Source: Zygotorulaspora mrakii
Taxonomy: Eukaryota > Ascomycota > Saccharomycetes > Saccharomycetales > Saccharomycetaceae
DNA length: 64,000 nt
Assembly: GCF_013402915.1 (NCBI RefSeq)
Contig: NC_050724.1
Location: 248,001-312,000 of the forward strand
Direction of reading: 5' to 3'
The notes beneath the pieces were generated by a model that was not told where the DNA came from, searched no databases, and was given only the letters and a program-made list of their open reading frames with translations. Within the stretch, counting starts at the first letter, position 1. Each line of letters begins with the position of its first letter. A program made the position numbers and the translations under genes. Of this stretch, positions 17,907 through 29,185 are shown in pieces.

Positions 17907-19304
17907 TCAATCGCTACTCTTGGTAGAATTTTGAGAGGCGTCAGCCGATGGCTGGGCTATGGACTGCTGAGGCACTTGCTCTTGCGTTTTTGCCACAGGC
18001 GACATCTTACCAGTAAAAGACAGCGGTGGCGTATGACGAGGCAGTGTTGATTGGTTATCTATGTCATCTAGGCTCAGTTGATCCTTCACACGGACAAGCG
18101 AGTTCTTCTCCTGCTGTTCCTCCTCCTTCATGATTTCCTCTTGCTCTTTCAATTGGACCAACCTCTGTTTGGCGGATACATGGTCTTCTTTCACAATGTT
18201 CACCTTGACTTCATGATACAACTCGTCTGGTATGCCGCTCAGCACGTCACATAGAGCGTCGTAGAGAGATTTCCTGGAGGTAATTTCACCGTAGTTGTAC
18301 GCGGTAGCCATTATCAATAGGGTGGAGGAAATCTTATCCTTCAGTCTCATGTTCAGCCACAGGCGCAAGTTATCTCTCAGGACAGAGTCGTCGACGTTTA
18401 GACACCTGATACCTCTGGAAGAACAGGCGGTGAAGAGCTCTGCTGGGCTGAGTTGATCAATCCCTTCATAGTAGATCGAGAGATCGTCCTTCTTCAACTC
18501 AAGCATCTTGTACCTGATACGATAACGGAGCATAACGTCGGTGCCGAAGGGTTGCAAATTTATGTATTTCGCGATGGCCACCAAGTATGACCGCGTAACA
18601 TTGTCCAGAACGGTGTCATCTGTAAACAACCTTGCAACTTGAATCAGCTGCTGTCTTGATTCTGGCTCACCGGTTTTGCGCACATGCTCGTAGAATTTGT
18701 TGAACACAGCCTTTTGTTCATCTGAAATGTTGACCGGTTTGAAATGTGATGTGTTGTCCTTGATGATTTCGGCCATTAACTTTCTGCTTTTCCTCAAACT
18801 AGCCAGTTTGGACTCTTTATCTTTGCTGGATTCATATGTTGAAGGTAATAAATTTGGAAACAGTTTCAATGCAACAGGCAATAACAATTCAGCAAATGGC
18901 ACTAGGACAAACGCCGCAAACGGTACCAGTCTGATGATATCCTGGGTCGTTCTCTTCAATTGCAGCATTTCTCTACGTGTCAATTCATAACCGGCAGACA
19001 TTTTCGAGAGTAATCTGAAAGATATCTTCATTTCTAGACCCAGCAATTTTGTGCCATCCACATAATGTCTTGCTTCCTTTTTGACTCTTGTCCACAGAGA
19101 GGGCTTTGGTGGTGCCACATTTACCATCTTATTCGCCGAAGGTTTCTCTGATGGGCTTGAATTGAATCGGTAACTAGTATGCCTTGTAATATTAGCAGCC
19201 TTCAGAGACCTAGTAATGGATGAAGTAGGCATAAGTGCGTTATTGGTAGCTGCGACACGATACTTATTGCCCTGAATGAGCATCTTAACTGTAGGTTTTA
19301 ACAT
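17907..19304 (-). CDS. YLH47: YLH47 (LETM1-family) mitochondrial inner-membrane protein
   Basis: 465 codons from the ATG at 19304 (S. cerevisiae Ylh47 454). The N-terminus is basic, Ser/Thr/Asn-rich and acid-free for about 50 residues, a typical matrix presequence. One membrane segment lies at about 124-150 ('IRLVPFAAFVLVPFAELLLPVALKLFPNLLP'). After it comes the LETM1 ribosome-binding-like domain (about 165-390). The C-terminus has a Glu-rich coiled coil ('KEQEEIMKEEEQQEKN') and a disordered tail. Family members (Mdm38, Ylh47, LETM1) act in K+/H+ exchange and inner-membrane insertion of mitochondrially made proteins. YLH47 instead of MDM38 is chosen on synteny (YPR125W). Confidence 0.9.
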   Translation of the reverse strand: MLKPTVKMLIQGNKYRVAATNNALMPTSSITRSLKAANITRHTSYRFNSSPSEKPSANKMVNVAPPKPSLWTRVKKEARHYVDGTKLLGLEMKISFRLLSKMSAGYELTRREMLQLKRTTQDIIRLVPFAAFVLVPFAELLLPVALKLFPNLLPSTYESSKDKESKLASLRKSRKLMAEIIKDNTSHFKPVNISDEQKAVFNKFYEHVRKTGEPESRQQLIQVARLFTDDTVLDNVTRSYLVAIAKYINLQPFGTDVMLRYRIRYKMLELKKDDLSIYYEGIDQLSPAELFTACSSRGIRCLNVDDSVLRDNLRLWLNMRLKDKISSTLLIMATAYNYGEITSRKSLYDALCDVLSGIPDELYHEVKVNIVKEDHVSAKQRLVQLKEQEEIMKEEEQQEKNSLVRVKDQLSLDDIDNQSTLPRHTPPLSFTGKMSPVAKTQEQVPQQSIAQPSADASQNSTKSSD

Positions 19305-20495
19305 TCTTAGGTGAATATAGTTGGCTACACTGGCAAAGATCGACAATTGAATGATTTCACCATTCAGTATTACACTACAAGCTTAAATGTGCGTGCGTGT
19401 GGGAGTCTGCTGTTCAATGCTCGATGCGAGATCTGCTTGACACAGCGCGAGGAATTACCGGTAAATGAAATTTAATTCCTCGGCAAGAATCTCATTTCTG
19501 GGATGATGGGTAAACACTTCCCTGAAATGTTTAACCATACTTATTCCCATTGTGAGGATAGTTCTTCAAAGGAGTAAATTTACGTATGCCCTTGCCCATA
19601 AAACGTATAACTTTCAGTGTGACGTGGAAGTCAGTACAAAAAGTAAGAAATAACCATTGCCTGAGATATTTCATCCAGCTTACATGACAACTTTAGGCAG
19701 TTCTTTTGAATTTTGTTGGAGAAAGAAGATAGTTTACTGTTATTCTGGTAGCTTTCAAAGGGGTTAATGCGCTGACGTGCGTTTTGACAATTGCCTGCCT
19801 TCACTGAGCGGTGTTTTTATTATACAGGGATCCTGAATCCGCGAAGGCTTCGATTACTCATTTGAAGTAGCTATTTTGACCTGGTATGCACTCGTCTTGT
19901 TCTATTTAATTGGGTAAATCCAATGTTTCGTAGCACTTGGTGTACCATTGCAAACGTTATCAAGACTATTATTCAACAAATGCATTTGTAACGGTTTTCC
20001 TGTCTTAATTACAACCTTGTTTACCTCAAATGACCACAAAACCTCGCACCAGCAAGAGACGAATTTCCAGCACCATGTACTGGAATATGTAAATACGTTG
20101 TCATTCTCGAACTGTTATGTGAATAAACAGTAGAGTGATCTTTTACAATATGGGTTTTAAAAATGCTTACATGATCTTGCCTATCAACTTTTTATCGATA
20201 TCTTCAAGACCTTGAGGGAAAATTCGAATTCACTGAGGACCTCAAAAAGATACTAGCATTCTTTAAAAGATGCTCGATTCTTTCTATTTTTGGGTCTAAT
20301 AAGAGGAAGAAAAATTAGTACAAATCTCGTAGTTTGACCTTATGGAAGCCCTGATTATGAATATTCGAAAGACATTTTCTGATTTCTTAAGAGATCAAGG
20401 AAAAGATAGCCAAAATCCTCGCAGCTTTCTTACTTATTACAATTGTTCTAACGAAATACTATGCGAAGAAGGCCGCATATTCTATACAAAAACAA
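19305..20495. other. 1.2-kb intergenic region, YLH47 promoter and SPT6 3' flank
   Basis: No ORF with coding character, no tRNA and no LTR similarity to the copies elsewhere in the window. In S. cerevisiae the SPT6 3' flank holds only dubious ORFs (YGR114C/YGR115C). A 61-codon frame at 19948-20133 has no supporting features. Confidence 0.45.
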
Positions 20496-23400
20496 CTAAT
20501 GATAGGTAGCAGTTTTATTTCTATTCGTACTTGATCTCAGTAATGTTTTGAAACCATTGCACAATTGGATGACACTTGGGTAATTATAGTTCACAAGGAA
20601 AAACCCGGTATGCGTCAATTTGACATTCCAAGTGTATAGAGGACTCTGTGCGTTAACTTTAAACATTAGATAAAACCAACCTGGATTATTATAGTTAAAG
20701 GAAAGATAGTAAACTGATTTGTTTGGATTGACCTTGGAATAATCTTCAATAAACTTCACGACATCTTTTTTATTACCGCTTTTGAATTTTTCATTGGATG
20801 TGATTTCATTCAGGAGTCTAACTTTGTTTTGCAAGCATTCAACAATAACTTGATCTAAATCGTGGTATTTTTGACCTTCCACAACTAATATCTTTCCTAA
20901 TGCAAGGGGATTCTCCTTCTCTAGTTCCAGAATATCTATGTGTTGAAATAAGTCTTTATCCAATTTCCAAGAAATAACCAAATGATCATCACCTCTGCTA
21001 GACTGTCTGATGACAAAATCACCACGTTCCTTACTTCTCAGGTAATCTTCTGCCTGCTTGCCATTGAATGGCACGTAGTAAGGATGATTAATAACACGAT
21101 GAGTTCTTTTAGCACGAGCTTCTGCCATAGTGATCTTTTTCTCCTCTTCTGAGTCCTCCAATTCTTGCTTCAAATCCCATATCGATGGATCTTTACTAAA
21201 TGTGATTGGTACGTATTGATGTTTGATATCATGTTCCAAAAGAGACACTTCTGCCGTGATATTTTCATAGTCAATAAAAATAATCTTAGATCTGTATGTT
21301 TTACCGATCTCATATAGTTCGCTCGGAGGCCTTTTGTATTGAACACCAGCATGTCTTTGTGCGTTCACTATACAGTCAACCTGGGAATTCGTTAGGCATA
21401 GTATGTCATTATGTCTGAATCTTTCGATTCTAACAGGAACAATTGCACCTTTAAAGAATGTCTTTTCGTTCTCGCCGGTCAGACTCTGAAATATTTCTTC
21501 ACCATGTAATGGATGGAAATCATTTCTCAATTCTTCAAACCCTTCCAGGAGCTCTAAAACAATCGTATTTAAATTGTTTAGTTTCTTTTGACCAGTGTTT
21601 TTTTCCAGCTCCTCCGCATAAGAATCGAGATTTAGAGATTCTAGTTTAGATCTTCGATCTGGGTCCTCCCTCAGGATCTCGATAAATTCGCTCATGGTTC
21701 CCTGTTCCTCCTTCTCAGCAATAGCATCGGGATCGTATTCCAGGGCATCGGCAGCCACCTTAGTAGCTAAATGGTAGTCTTCGGGATGGATTCTGGTGCT
21801 ATCTAATTGGTCGTGTTCTAAATCTTCGTATCTCTGCTTCTTTTCATTCCAAGATATATACAGAAACCCTGCAGAATTCATGAATATAGTCTTGTGTAAA
21901 ATATTGTGAGTTATGAGTTGCTGGCGGGCAAGTAAAGGTTCGTTTAATCTTTGCAGAGACTCTAGAAAATCAATAGCTTTACGTTTCCCAAATCCTGCAA
22001 TGTATTTTAAAACACTGGCATAATAGCTGTTATCTGTAGCTTTGTTAGCCTCTACACCAACCAAATTGACAATATCGACAAATGCAGTTTCCAAAGCTTT
22101 GACAAGCTTCTCACGCGGAAGCAGCGATTGATGTGGATGAATAGCCAAGGATGTTAATTCTTCCTCAGATAAGTTCCCATACTCCAATAAAGGCGAATGC
22201 ATATAACGTGCTAAGGCAATACAATATTTTACCAATGGAGGTTTATTTGGAAATTCCTGGGCAGCCCGATCTGAATTTTGATAACGAATTGCAACTTCGT
22301 CTTCTACATAGATGAGAGGAATCGTATGCCCTCTGCTATCAACAATTTGTTTCTTATGCAGAACTTCCTGAACTCGCTTGTAAAACTTTTGAGTCTTAGG
22401 ATTTGGACCATTGATACCAATGGCATTAGGTTGACAACTCTGAATTATATCATCCAACGTTTCTTCAAACTTCTCAGGATTGCCACGGTCGAATGGGTTA
22501 TCCACTATTTTGAAATCCTTCACAAAATCACTTTTACGGTTCAAGTATACAGCAATGATGGCATCTGAACCAAACCTACCTTGGCCACAAGTCAAAGTCA
22601 AAACTTTTGGAATTTTTGGATCCTTTGGATTAGGAATAAAAGGAGCCTGGTCCAGTTTTGTCATGAATTTATGGCGGATTGTCTTTGATACCAACTTTTC
22701 ACATTTTTTGGACAAATCATCCTTAATTTCACGAGAAATGTCGGCAAATATCTTATCCATTGCCTGACCAAAAGCAGATCTACGAAAACTATTCCATTCT
22801 GTTGCTGAAAGAGAAGTGTTTGTAGTTTCCAGAGCAACCTGGAACATATGATCAACATACTGAGCCTGCGAGGACATATGAAGTCTGACTGTTAGTAAAT
22901 TGAGCGCCTCGGCTTCCAGCATACGTAAAAAGACGTCTGGCTCTCTCCGGAAATGCATTGGAGTCCTGTTGATGGCATATTTAATATCCTCATAAATTGA
23001 TCCCCTCTGTATTTCTCTTTTACCCTTTGAAGTTAAGACTACATCGGCGAGATAGTATTTGTAAAAATCAGTCCTGACCTTTTCCCTGATTTTTGTGTTC
23101 TCTGAAAGTTCCAGAGCGTAGTATTTTTTCACAGTATCTAACGCTAATTTTGTATTGGAGGTGAAGACTTGAAGATCAGCACTATTAGCATTTAAAATGG
23201 ATTCTACTGCCTCTTGAGGCTTCAAAGTGGGGTGGTCGACTGGAGTATGGATTTGGTGTTGTGTACTGATATTTTCACCAACTTGATCTGCGGTAATACC
23301 AACGTCATTAATTGCTTGATAGAGCGCACTTGATTTGAACTTTTCATAACTTGAATTTTTCAAGTGCTTTTTGCCTGAATGTCTCAACAACATATCATTA

Positions 23401-24857
23401 ATCTCATGAGCATACTTGAATTCGAGAAAATTATAAATATCTTGCAACGAATTGAGTTCAGCTGTGGATGCATTACTCTGATTTCTGAAATATTCATCAA
23501 CGATAGGATCTGTGACATTCAATTCTTGATAGAAGCTTTTCACATATTCTCTTTTATCTATGATACTGTGAAATTCAATATCTAAACCAACAATTTCCCA
23601 TAAATCATCTTCGTTTAATACGAACCCATCTTTGTCTTTTGAAGATATGTAATTACGACGATAAGCATAGATGAAAGGGACCTCTAAATTCTCATGAGCT
23701 ATGAACTTAATCGCATTGCTTACGCATTCTTTGAATTCTGTGAGATCGTATGAAAGATCAAAGTTCTTATCGATAGAGATTTTATCGCTAATCCAATTCT
23801 TTTCCAGTTCTTGATCTTCCTCCGATAATTCAATGTACTGAGATAGACCGGCCCTCAACTCTTGAAATCTTTCAGGAATATCAGTCCTTCTTATAACCAT
23901 ATCTTCCTCGGTCATTAAATTTCTCTTTAAATCTTGTAAATCATAAATGTCCTGTAGCGTGATTTTCTTTTTGGAGGCCTTTGTCGCACCAAGTTCATCG
24001 CTTTCTTCGTTTTCGTCTGCGGCTGTTTCATCCAAAGTGCCTTGATCCAGTTCTTCGTTTTCGATTTCCAGTGCCCAATCATAGTCATGTCCATCACCAA
24101 AAATATCATACATCTCGTCAATTTTATCTGATGAGAGGCCCGTTATATGTACTGGTTGCTGCATCCTTTGCTCCCTTAAAAGCTTTCTTTCCTCGAGTCT
24201 CTGTAATCTTGTCTCTTCGTCTTCGTCCGAGAATTCATCGTCCTCAATGAAGTCGTCCAGCTCATCAAGGATACCGCTCTTGTTGGAGGAACGATGCCTT
24301 TCATTGTCCATCTCCTCATCCTCACGATCAGTTCTCAAACCGTCCTTGTCGCCCTTATTTTCATTTTCTTCTTCGTCATCAGAGAAGAAATCTTGAAGAT
24401 GGGAATCTGAGCCGTCCTTAGATGGTGCTTCCGTTGCGGATTCTCCACGCTGTGTATCGTCTTGATCACCAGCTCTTTTTAATCTCTTCAATTTTCCTGC
24501 TGAAGTACTAGAAGTGGGACGCTTCACACCTGCATTTTCCATCAAAAGATCCAGATCGTCCTCTGATAGCCTATCGTCCTCTTCCGTTTCTCTGTGCTTT
24601 CTTTTATGTTTTCTTCTTTTCTTATTGGATGCACCTATTTCGCCATCCTCATCTTCATCGTCAACGATGAATCCTTCTTTCACGGTTCTTGCCTCCTCCT
24701 CATCATCTTCCTCATCTTCATCGTCCGATGAATCGAACACGTCTTCCCCTTCTTCTTCATCGCTTGGTACTTTGTCTTCGTCTCCGCCATTGATCACGGG
24801 ATCCTCTTCCTCCTTACGAGTCTGAAGGCCCTGCTCAGCATTCTCCGAATCCGACAT
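20496..24857 (-). CDS. SPT6: SPT6, histone chaperone and transcription elongation factor
   Basis: 1453 codons (S. cerevisiae 1451). Residues about 1-300 are strongly acidic. They include '[18 protein letters not shown]' (about 247-265), the segment known to bind Spn1/Iws1, whose gene is also in this window. The conserved core follows: helix-turn-helix and YqgF-like RNase fold (about 730-900), helix-hairpin-helix (about 930-1050) and an S1 RNA-binding domain (about 1120-1220). The C-terminal tandem SH2 module begins near 1255 ('[21 protein letters not shown]') and binds phosphorylated Rpb1 linker. Spt6 reassembles nucleosomes behind RNA polymerase II and represses cryptic initiation. No frame breaks. 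Confidence 0.97.
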   Translation of the reverse strand: MSDSENAEQGLQTRKEEEDPVINGGDEDKVPSDEEEGEDVFDSSDDEDEEDDEEEARTVKEGFIVDDEDEDGEIGASNKKRRKHKRKHRETEEDDRLSEDDLDLLMENAGVKRPTSSTSAGKLKRLKRAGDQDDTQRGESATEAPSKDGSDSHLQDFFSDDEEENENKGDKDGLRTDREDEEMDNERHRSSNKSGILDELDDFIEDDEFSDEDEETRLQRLEERKLLREQRMQQPVHITGLSSDKIDEMYDIFGDGHDYDWALEIENEELDQGTLDETAADENEESDELGATKASKKKITLQDIYDLQDLKRNLMTEEDMVIRRTDIPERFQELRAGLSQYIELSEEDQELEKNWISDKISIDKNFDLSYDLTEFKECVSNAIKFIAHENLEVPFIYAYRRNYISSKDKDGFVLNEDDLWEIVGLDIEFHSIIDKREYVKSFYQELNVTDPIVDEYFRNQSNASTAELNSLQDIYNFLEFKYAHEINDMLLRHSGKKHLKNSSYEKFKSSALYQAINDVGITADQVGENISTQHQIHTPVDHPTLKPQEAVESILNANSADLQVFTSNTKLALDTVKKYYALELSENTKIREKVRTDFYKYYLADVVLTSKGKREIQRGSIYEDIKYAINRTPMHFRREPDVFLRMLEAEALNLLTVRLHMSSQAQYVDHMFQVALETTNTSLSATEWNSFRRSAFGQAMDKIFADISREIKDDLSKKCEKLVSKTIRHKFMTKLDQAPFIPNPKDPKIPKVLTLTCGQGRFGSDAIIAVYLNRKSDFVKDFKIVDNPFDRGNPEKFEETLDDIIQSCQPNAIGINGPNPKTQKFYKRVQEVLHKKQIVDSRGHTIPLIYVEDEVAIRYQNSDRAAQEFPNKPPLVKYCIALARYMHSPLLEYGNLSEEELTSLAIHPHQSLLPREKLVKALETAFVDIVNLVGVEANKATDNSYYASVLKYIAGFGKRKAIDFLESLQRLNEPLLARQQLITHNILHKTIFMNSAGFLYISWNEKKQRYEDLEHDQLDSTRIHPEDYHLATKVAADALEYDPDAIAEKEEQGTMSEFIEILREDPDRRSKLESLNLDSYAEELEKNTGQKKLNNLNTIVLELLEGFEELRNDFHPLHGEEIFQSLTGENEKTFFKGAIVPVRIERFRHNDILCLTNSQVDCIVNAQRHAGVQYKRPPSELYEIGKTYRSKIIFIDYENITAEVSLLEHDIKHQYVPITFSKDPSIWDLKQELEDSEEEKKITMAEARAKRTHRVINHPYYVPFNGKQAEDYLRSKERGDFVIRQSSRGDDHLVISWKLDKDLFQHIDILELEKENPLALGKILVVEGQKYHDLDQVIVECLQNKVRLLNEITSNEKFKSGNKKDVVKFIEDYSKVNPNKSVYYLSFNYNNPGWFYLMFKVNAQSPLYTWNVKLTHTGFFLVNYNYPSVIQLCNGFKTLLRSSTNRNKTATYH

Positions 24858-25157
24858 TTTGTGGATAGCCCTTCTTATCGCTCAAATCAAAGGCTTAGAC
24901 CTAGCGTAGCCTTCAATTATGCAGTACCACAGTTAATGTTTTCTCTTCAACAAATTTCAAACATTTGACGAAATTGTATCTTAACTTCTCCAAGTTCGTT
25001 AACTTTGTCACTATTGCAGTAAAGTGAAAAGCTAGTATACGTAGGAAACGATACATAAAAATTCTGGAGAGCACCCGACATATAATAGCAGTCATATGAT
25101 TAGGTAACGACATCATTTAATATGACCTATTTCTATACATGTTTATATATGGGGCTT

Positions 25158-26261
25158 TCAGCGGAACTTCTCAGCTGGCATCAAGTTAGAGTCCATGTTG
25201 CCCGACTGTTCTTGAAGTTTAGCATTTTCCATAATTTCATTTTCCATCTGCTTTTCTTGTTCCATAGCTCTGCTGGCGCAGCAGCATGCCGGATCTACGG
25301 CTTCGTTTGTGTTAGACAACCTTCTACTTAGAACTGTTTTCTCATTCGACGAGACGTCTTCTTCGGGGTTACATTGACAATCATTTTCACCCGTCTTTGC
25401 TTTTTCAATCTCAGCTTGTATTTGCCATCTCTTAAGCATGCAGATTTTACATCTGTTGAAGAAAACCTCAGCCAAAGCTAAACCAGTAATCACCGCAAAG
25501 ACATAGGTTAGCACGAGTGACATAGCAGCAAGCATTAGCATGTAGATCAACATGGTTGCAAAAAAAGTCAACACGGTTCTTATGAGGTCATGTGCTAACT
25601 CAATTGTAGAGGGCCTAAATATGTCAAAGACGAAAACAGGAAGCTTTGGGAGATGCGTAACCTGTATAGGTTCATCGTTGTAAAAATCTAAACCCTTAGC
25701 GGCGAGACCCATCGTAGACTTGTGACCTTTATTCCATTTTTTGAACCATTTGACTTCTAGGCACCAACTAACAAACAAAGTAAATTTATAAACGAATGCT
25801 GCAACCACGATTAATAAAAATATACCAAATGCCTTACCTTTGGTGTTTGCAGATAGTCCATGGAAAAGAACTGGGTAGTTCATGTACCTGGGAGTCAAGT
25901 AAGAGTTCATTCCCATATTCATGCCACCCATATCGTTGGCAGAGGCTGTATTCGTACTCATGGACGAACTCGAAGTACTTGTACCCATTTGCATACCCGC
26001 TGCCATGGATCCAGACGTTGAAGAAGCGGCCATTGACATCCCCGACATGTCCATGCTAGAGCTCATGCTGGAAGATGATGCCGCTGCTACAGTGGAAGTT
26101 GGCATCACCATGCTGGAACTCATACTCATATCAGACATTGACATCGTCGTAGACCCCTGAGTACTCGAGCTTATCATGGACATGCTTCCACTCATTGTAT
26201 TTAATGCAGCGCTAGAGCTGCTCATACTCATACTCACACTCATGCTCATGCTCATGCTCAT
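25158..26261 (-). CDS. CTR1: CTR1, high-affinity copper transporter
   Basis: 367 codons (S. cerevisiae 406). The N-terminal ectodomain (1-120) is almost entirely Met/Ser/Thr with many MxM and MxxM copper-binding motifs, including an opening run of alternating M and S. Three membrane helices follow: about 144-163, 230-250 (with the pore motif M243-x3-M247) and 251-268. The cytosolic tail carries CQC and a CCC cluster (about 295-335), likely the copper-sensing and exit ligands. It forms a plasma-membrane trimer moving Cu(I). A Mac1-type box lies upstream. The repeated start (MSMSMSMS, from a repeated CTCATG DNA motif on the plus strand) makes N-terminal length prone to slippage. Confidence 0.95.
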   Translation of the reverse strand: MSMSMSMSVSMSMSSSSAALNTMSGSMSMISSSTQGSTTMSMSDMSMSSSMVMPTSTVAAASSSSMSSSMDMSGMSMAASSTSGSMAAGMQMGTSTSSSSMSTNTASANDMGGMNMGMNSYLTPRYMNYPVLFHGLSANTKGKAFGIFLLIVVAAFVYKFTLFVSWCLEVKWFKKWNKGHKSTMGLAAKGLDFYNDEPIQVTHLPKLPVFVFDIFRPSTIELAHDLIRTVLTFFATMLIYMLMLAAMSLVLTYVFAVITGLALAEVFFNRCKICMLKRWQIQAEIEKAKTGENDCQCNPEEDVSSNEKTVLSRRLSNTNEAVDPACCCASRAMEQEKQMENEIMENAKLQEQSGNMDSNLMPAEKFR

Positions 26262-26456
26262 GCCTAATTCGCAGTAGTGCGTCTCTTTTTGGTGGAATAC
26301 TAATGAAGAAAGTTCCAGCAGCTGTAGGACCTCTTTATTTAATAGTTCAATAAAAATGAGAACGTCTCAAACATCATATCTTATTTGAATCGATATATTC
26401 AACAGCTTCTCAAAAACAAACCAAACGAGCACATATGATTACTTCATAAGACTCTT

Positions 26457-26464
26457 TTTGCTCA
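26457..26464 (+). promoter_or_regulatory. Mac1-type copper-response element upstream of CTR1
   Basis: TTTGCTCA, a perfect match to the S. cerevisiae CuRE (TTTGC[TG]C[AG]), about 195 bp upstream of the CTR1 ATG. A partial second core (CGAGCA, 26425-26430) lies about 30 bp away in the opposite orientation. S. cerevisiae CTR1 needs two CuREs, so a weaker second site is worth testing. Confidence 0.5.
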
Positions 26465-26580
26465 TTTTTTATCTTCTGCATCCTCGACCGGCTGTGTGTA
26501 CCACCGAACACAAAGCGGGAAGAATTTGGGTGTAAGCATTCAGAAAAAAACAACAGCAAGATCGGTTTTTTCACTTCAGA

Positions 26581-27690
26581 TCATCTAAATGGAGGTCTGT
26601 TTGCTTGAAATCTCCTTTTCGTGGGGACACTGTTAGAGCTCTTTTTGGTAGCTGATGCATTTGTCCCGACAGGATGCCCATTAATCATCAGGCCGGTGGA
26701 TCTTTCCGTTGTAGGGCGACCTGGAACAATTCTTGTTGCGCCACCTGCTAATGACAGCCTTGATGATCTTCTTAGATCACTCGTGTCTTTCATGTCTGCA
26801 TTGAAATCTGTTGTAGTTGATATACTATTTCTAATCGTATGCAGTATGGATTTTCTCCGCAGGCTGCCTGAGGAAGGTTTATTAGACTTATGACGCTTAG
26901 CCGATCCCTCCATCCCGGGATTTGATATAAACGATGCTTCACTATTGTTGTCATCATTGTCTATTTCGTCTTCTGCTGTATCTTGATGTTGCTGATGTTG
27001 TGGCCCATTGCTCACTTGATGAAGTGGCATATGCCCTCCTTGTACACGCGGATTAGGGATCCTCAATTGCGTTGAGGGAAAACTGGGAGGTACAAACTGA
27101 GAGACGCCATCGTTTTTTTTAGGTTGTGCTTCATTCTTTAAGGTATTCAGTTCGTGTAACAGTGCCTTCTTCTCGTGCGACAGTGTCTCCAATCTCTTGG
27201 CGATTCTTAGTTCCTCCTCAATGTCGTGAGAGACATGCGGGAAATCAACACACCATGAATTACACATTAAACCATAAAGCAAAGCACCTAGCGACTCATC
27301 AAGATCCACTAAGCTTTCGTGTATGAAGTTTAATTGCGTGAAATTCGCGTCCAGCGTTATCATTGAATCGCTTAACTCTCGGATTTGAGGTAAAATGTAC
27401 TCTTTTACAAAATTCTCATTGTCATCTGCAATTGAATTTATGGTACCCGAACGACTGTTACTCCCTACAGCGAGTCCCTCCGTATTTGTCCCACCCAGTG
27501 ACGATCTTCTTGATCCGGGGTTGCTGGTAATAGACAACCGGTATTCTGTGGCGGATCTTTTTGTTGATGTCTTGGACTTTTCCTGACTCATCGATGCTTG
27601 CGGGTACTGAGAGCAGGGATCTTTGTCTAAATGCTCCTCATTGCTAAGATATGGTATAGGTATTTCTCCATGTCTCTTCTTTATATCCAT
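26581..27690 (-). CDS. DAM1: DAM1, outer-kinetochore DASH/Dam1 complex subunit
   Basis: 369 codons (S. cerevisiae 343). The conserved Dam1 helical core is at about 88-170 ('FVKEYILPQIRELSDSMITLDANFTQLNFIHESLVDLDESLGALLYGLMCNSWCVDFPHV'). It is followed by a short coiled coil and a long basic, Ser/Thr-rich tail. The tail contains several [RK]xS-type Aurora/Ipl1 sites ('RRSS', 'LRRKS') that in S. cerevisiae regulate microtubule attachment. The complex forms rings around kinetochore microtubules. Synteny with YGR113W (SPT6 on one side, SHY1 on the other) confirms it. Confidence 0.94.
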   Translation of the reverse strand: MDIKKRHGEIPIPYLSNEEHLDKDPCSQYPQASMSQEKSKTSTKRSATEYRLSITSNPGSRRSSLGGTNTEGLAVGSNSRSGTINSIADDNENFVKEYILPQIRELSDSMITLDANFTQLNFIHESLVDLDESLGALLYGLMCNSWCVDFPHVSHDIEEELRIAKRLETLSHEKKALLHELNTLKNEAQPKKNDGVSQFVPPSFPSTQLRIPNPRVQGGHMPLHQVSNGPQHQQHQDTAEDEIDNDDNNSEASFISNPGMEGSAKRHKSNKPSSGSLRRKSILHTIRNSISTTTDFNADMKDTSDLRRSSRLSLAGGATRIVPGRPTTERSTGLMINGHPVGTNASATKKSSNSVPTKRRFQANRPPFR

Positions 27691-27813
27691 CGAACTAATA
27701 AACCTTACGCGCTAACGCGAGAATATACGGTGAAAAACAAAAAGGGCTCTCAGCTCAAATACTGTTTCTATTTACAAAGCAAGAGATGGGGGGAATTCGT
27801 ATTTATCGTTTAC

Positions 27814-28938
27814 TTACATGAATTTTTTGGCGTGTCTTAATTTATCCTTTTTCACTTGTGCTTGTGACACTCCTGATCCTTTCCTGTATTTTCGTAATGC
27901 AACAAATAGGAAAACGCTGCTTAGTAGCGAAAGCCCATACCATGTCACCAAGTACTGCAAATGGTTGTTCTTGAGATCTATTTTTGGCACTTTACCAATA
28001 GGAACTCCCGCGTTTCTAAATTGCCATTCATTGAATTCCAAGCCATCCTTTAAATCTGGCTCCTCTGACGTGAAACGCAGTGATTTTTCGTCAGTGCTGT
28101 TTACATTGGCAGCAGTATTTTGTGGCCAAAAATTCCATCTAGATGAGGTGCTATTGCTTGCCTGCGAGTCGTGTTCAATCTCCTTGTTGCTCTCCGGCCA
28201 ATAGTGATCTTTCATGTCGTATATCGCTTGCAAGTGGATTGGTGGACATCCTGAACTCTCAGCCATCTCATAGATATCAGCAACTTGCCATAACCTCGAG
28301 TTTTTATCAGATTTTTCCCATTGAAAGGTTCCTCGCGGGTGAGGAGCACGTACTAAACACATAAGCTCTACATTGTCACCCCTGGGTAGTGAAAGGTGCT
28401 GTAAGCTTCTTGATGTGGGAACAGCTTTGTCCTCACTAACCCATCCTCTTTCAATTAGCAGTTTTTCGCCTGTATCTTTCCTGATGAAAGGTGTAAACAA
28501 TATATACCCTTTCACGCCATTCCTGACCCGTGGCCCCACGAACATCTCCTCTTCATGTAGAAAAGTTCCTTTCAAAGTTACTCTACGGTATTCCCAGTTT
28601 TCACACATCTCTGGAGCAAAACGCTTAGGCAAAGGAGTTGGATCATAGGCTAGCCGACTTTCACATTTGGCAATTAATTTGGTTTTCCACTCAAGTCTCC
28701 GCACCTGCCAGGTTCCTAGATAAAATGAAATTATTGGCATCGCAAACATCAGTCCTAGGACAATCTTCTTTCCATGACCCTTTCCTTTGGACTCTTCCTC
28801 ATTTGGTGTTCTTGTACTTTTTATAGGTTTCCAATCGACTGTCGAAGTAACTACAGTTCTCTTTAAACTGCGTTTTAGAAGTGAAAGTCCCGATAATCTT
28901 ACTGAAGATACGAGGGAACCTCGATGAAGAGGTACCAT
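27814..28938 (-). CDS. SHY1: SHY1 (SURF1), cytochrome c oxidase assembly factor
   Basis: 374 codons (S. cerevisiae 389). A basic N-terminal presequence (about 1-30) is followed by a first membrane helix (about 58-75, 'KIVLGLMFAMPIISFYLGTWQVRRLEWK', the SURF1 signature GTWQ-RR--WK). A large intermembrane-space loop contains 'RRVTLKGTF' and 'LIERGWVS'. A second helix lies near the C-terminus (about 328-348, 'LVTWYGLSLLSSVFLFVALRKY'). Shy1 helps haem a insertion into Cox1 and couples Cox1 translation to assembly. Same-strand neighbours DAM1 and YGR111W match S. cerevisiae. Confidence 0.95.
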   Translation of the reverse strand: MVPLHRGSLVSSVRLSGLSLLKRSLKRTVVTSTVDWKPIKSTRTPNEEESKGKGHGKKIVLGLMFAMPIISFYLGTWQVRRLEWKTKLIAKCESRLAYDPTPLPKRFAPEMCENWEYRRVTLKGTFLHEEEMFVGPRVRNGVKGYILFTPFIRKDTGEKLLIERGWVSEDKAVPTSRSLQHLSLPRGDNVELMCLVRAPHPRGTFQWEKSDKNSRLWQVADIYEMAESSGCPPIHLQAIYDMKDHYWPESNKEIEHDSQASNSTSSRWNFWPQNTAANVNSTDEKSLRFTSEEPDLKDGLEFNEWQFRNAGVPIGKVPKIDLKNNHLQYLVTWYGLSLLSSVFLFVALRKYRKGSGVSQAQVKKDKLRHAKKFM

Positions 28939-29185
28939 ATCTATTAATTGGTGGTTTTTAAAGTACTTCTGAACCCGCTAACTTATAAGTGTAAAAAGAG
29001 AGCTTTGCATGTTCCTGTTTTCGATGATTGCATTTCGAAGCAGAGTACAAAATGACACTGCATAAAGCGGTCATTAAAGAAAAACTATTTTGAAGTATTA
29101 TAAATATTAAATTTTTTATAGAAGTGTTTGAATCAGCAGGCCAAGATGATCACCTACATTAGTACTTTCTGGAATTTTATCCTAT

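Noticed and set aside
19948..20133. 61-codon ORF in the YLH47-SPT6 interval
   Set aside because: No domain, no membrane or signal features and ordinary length for a chance frame in a 1.2-kb gap.
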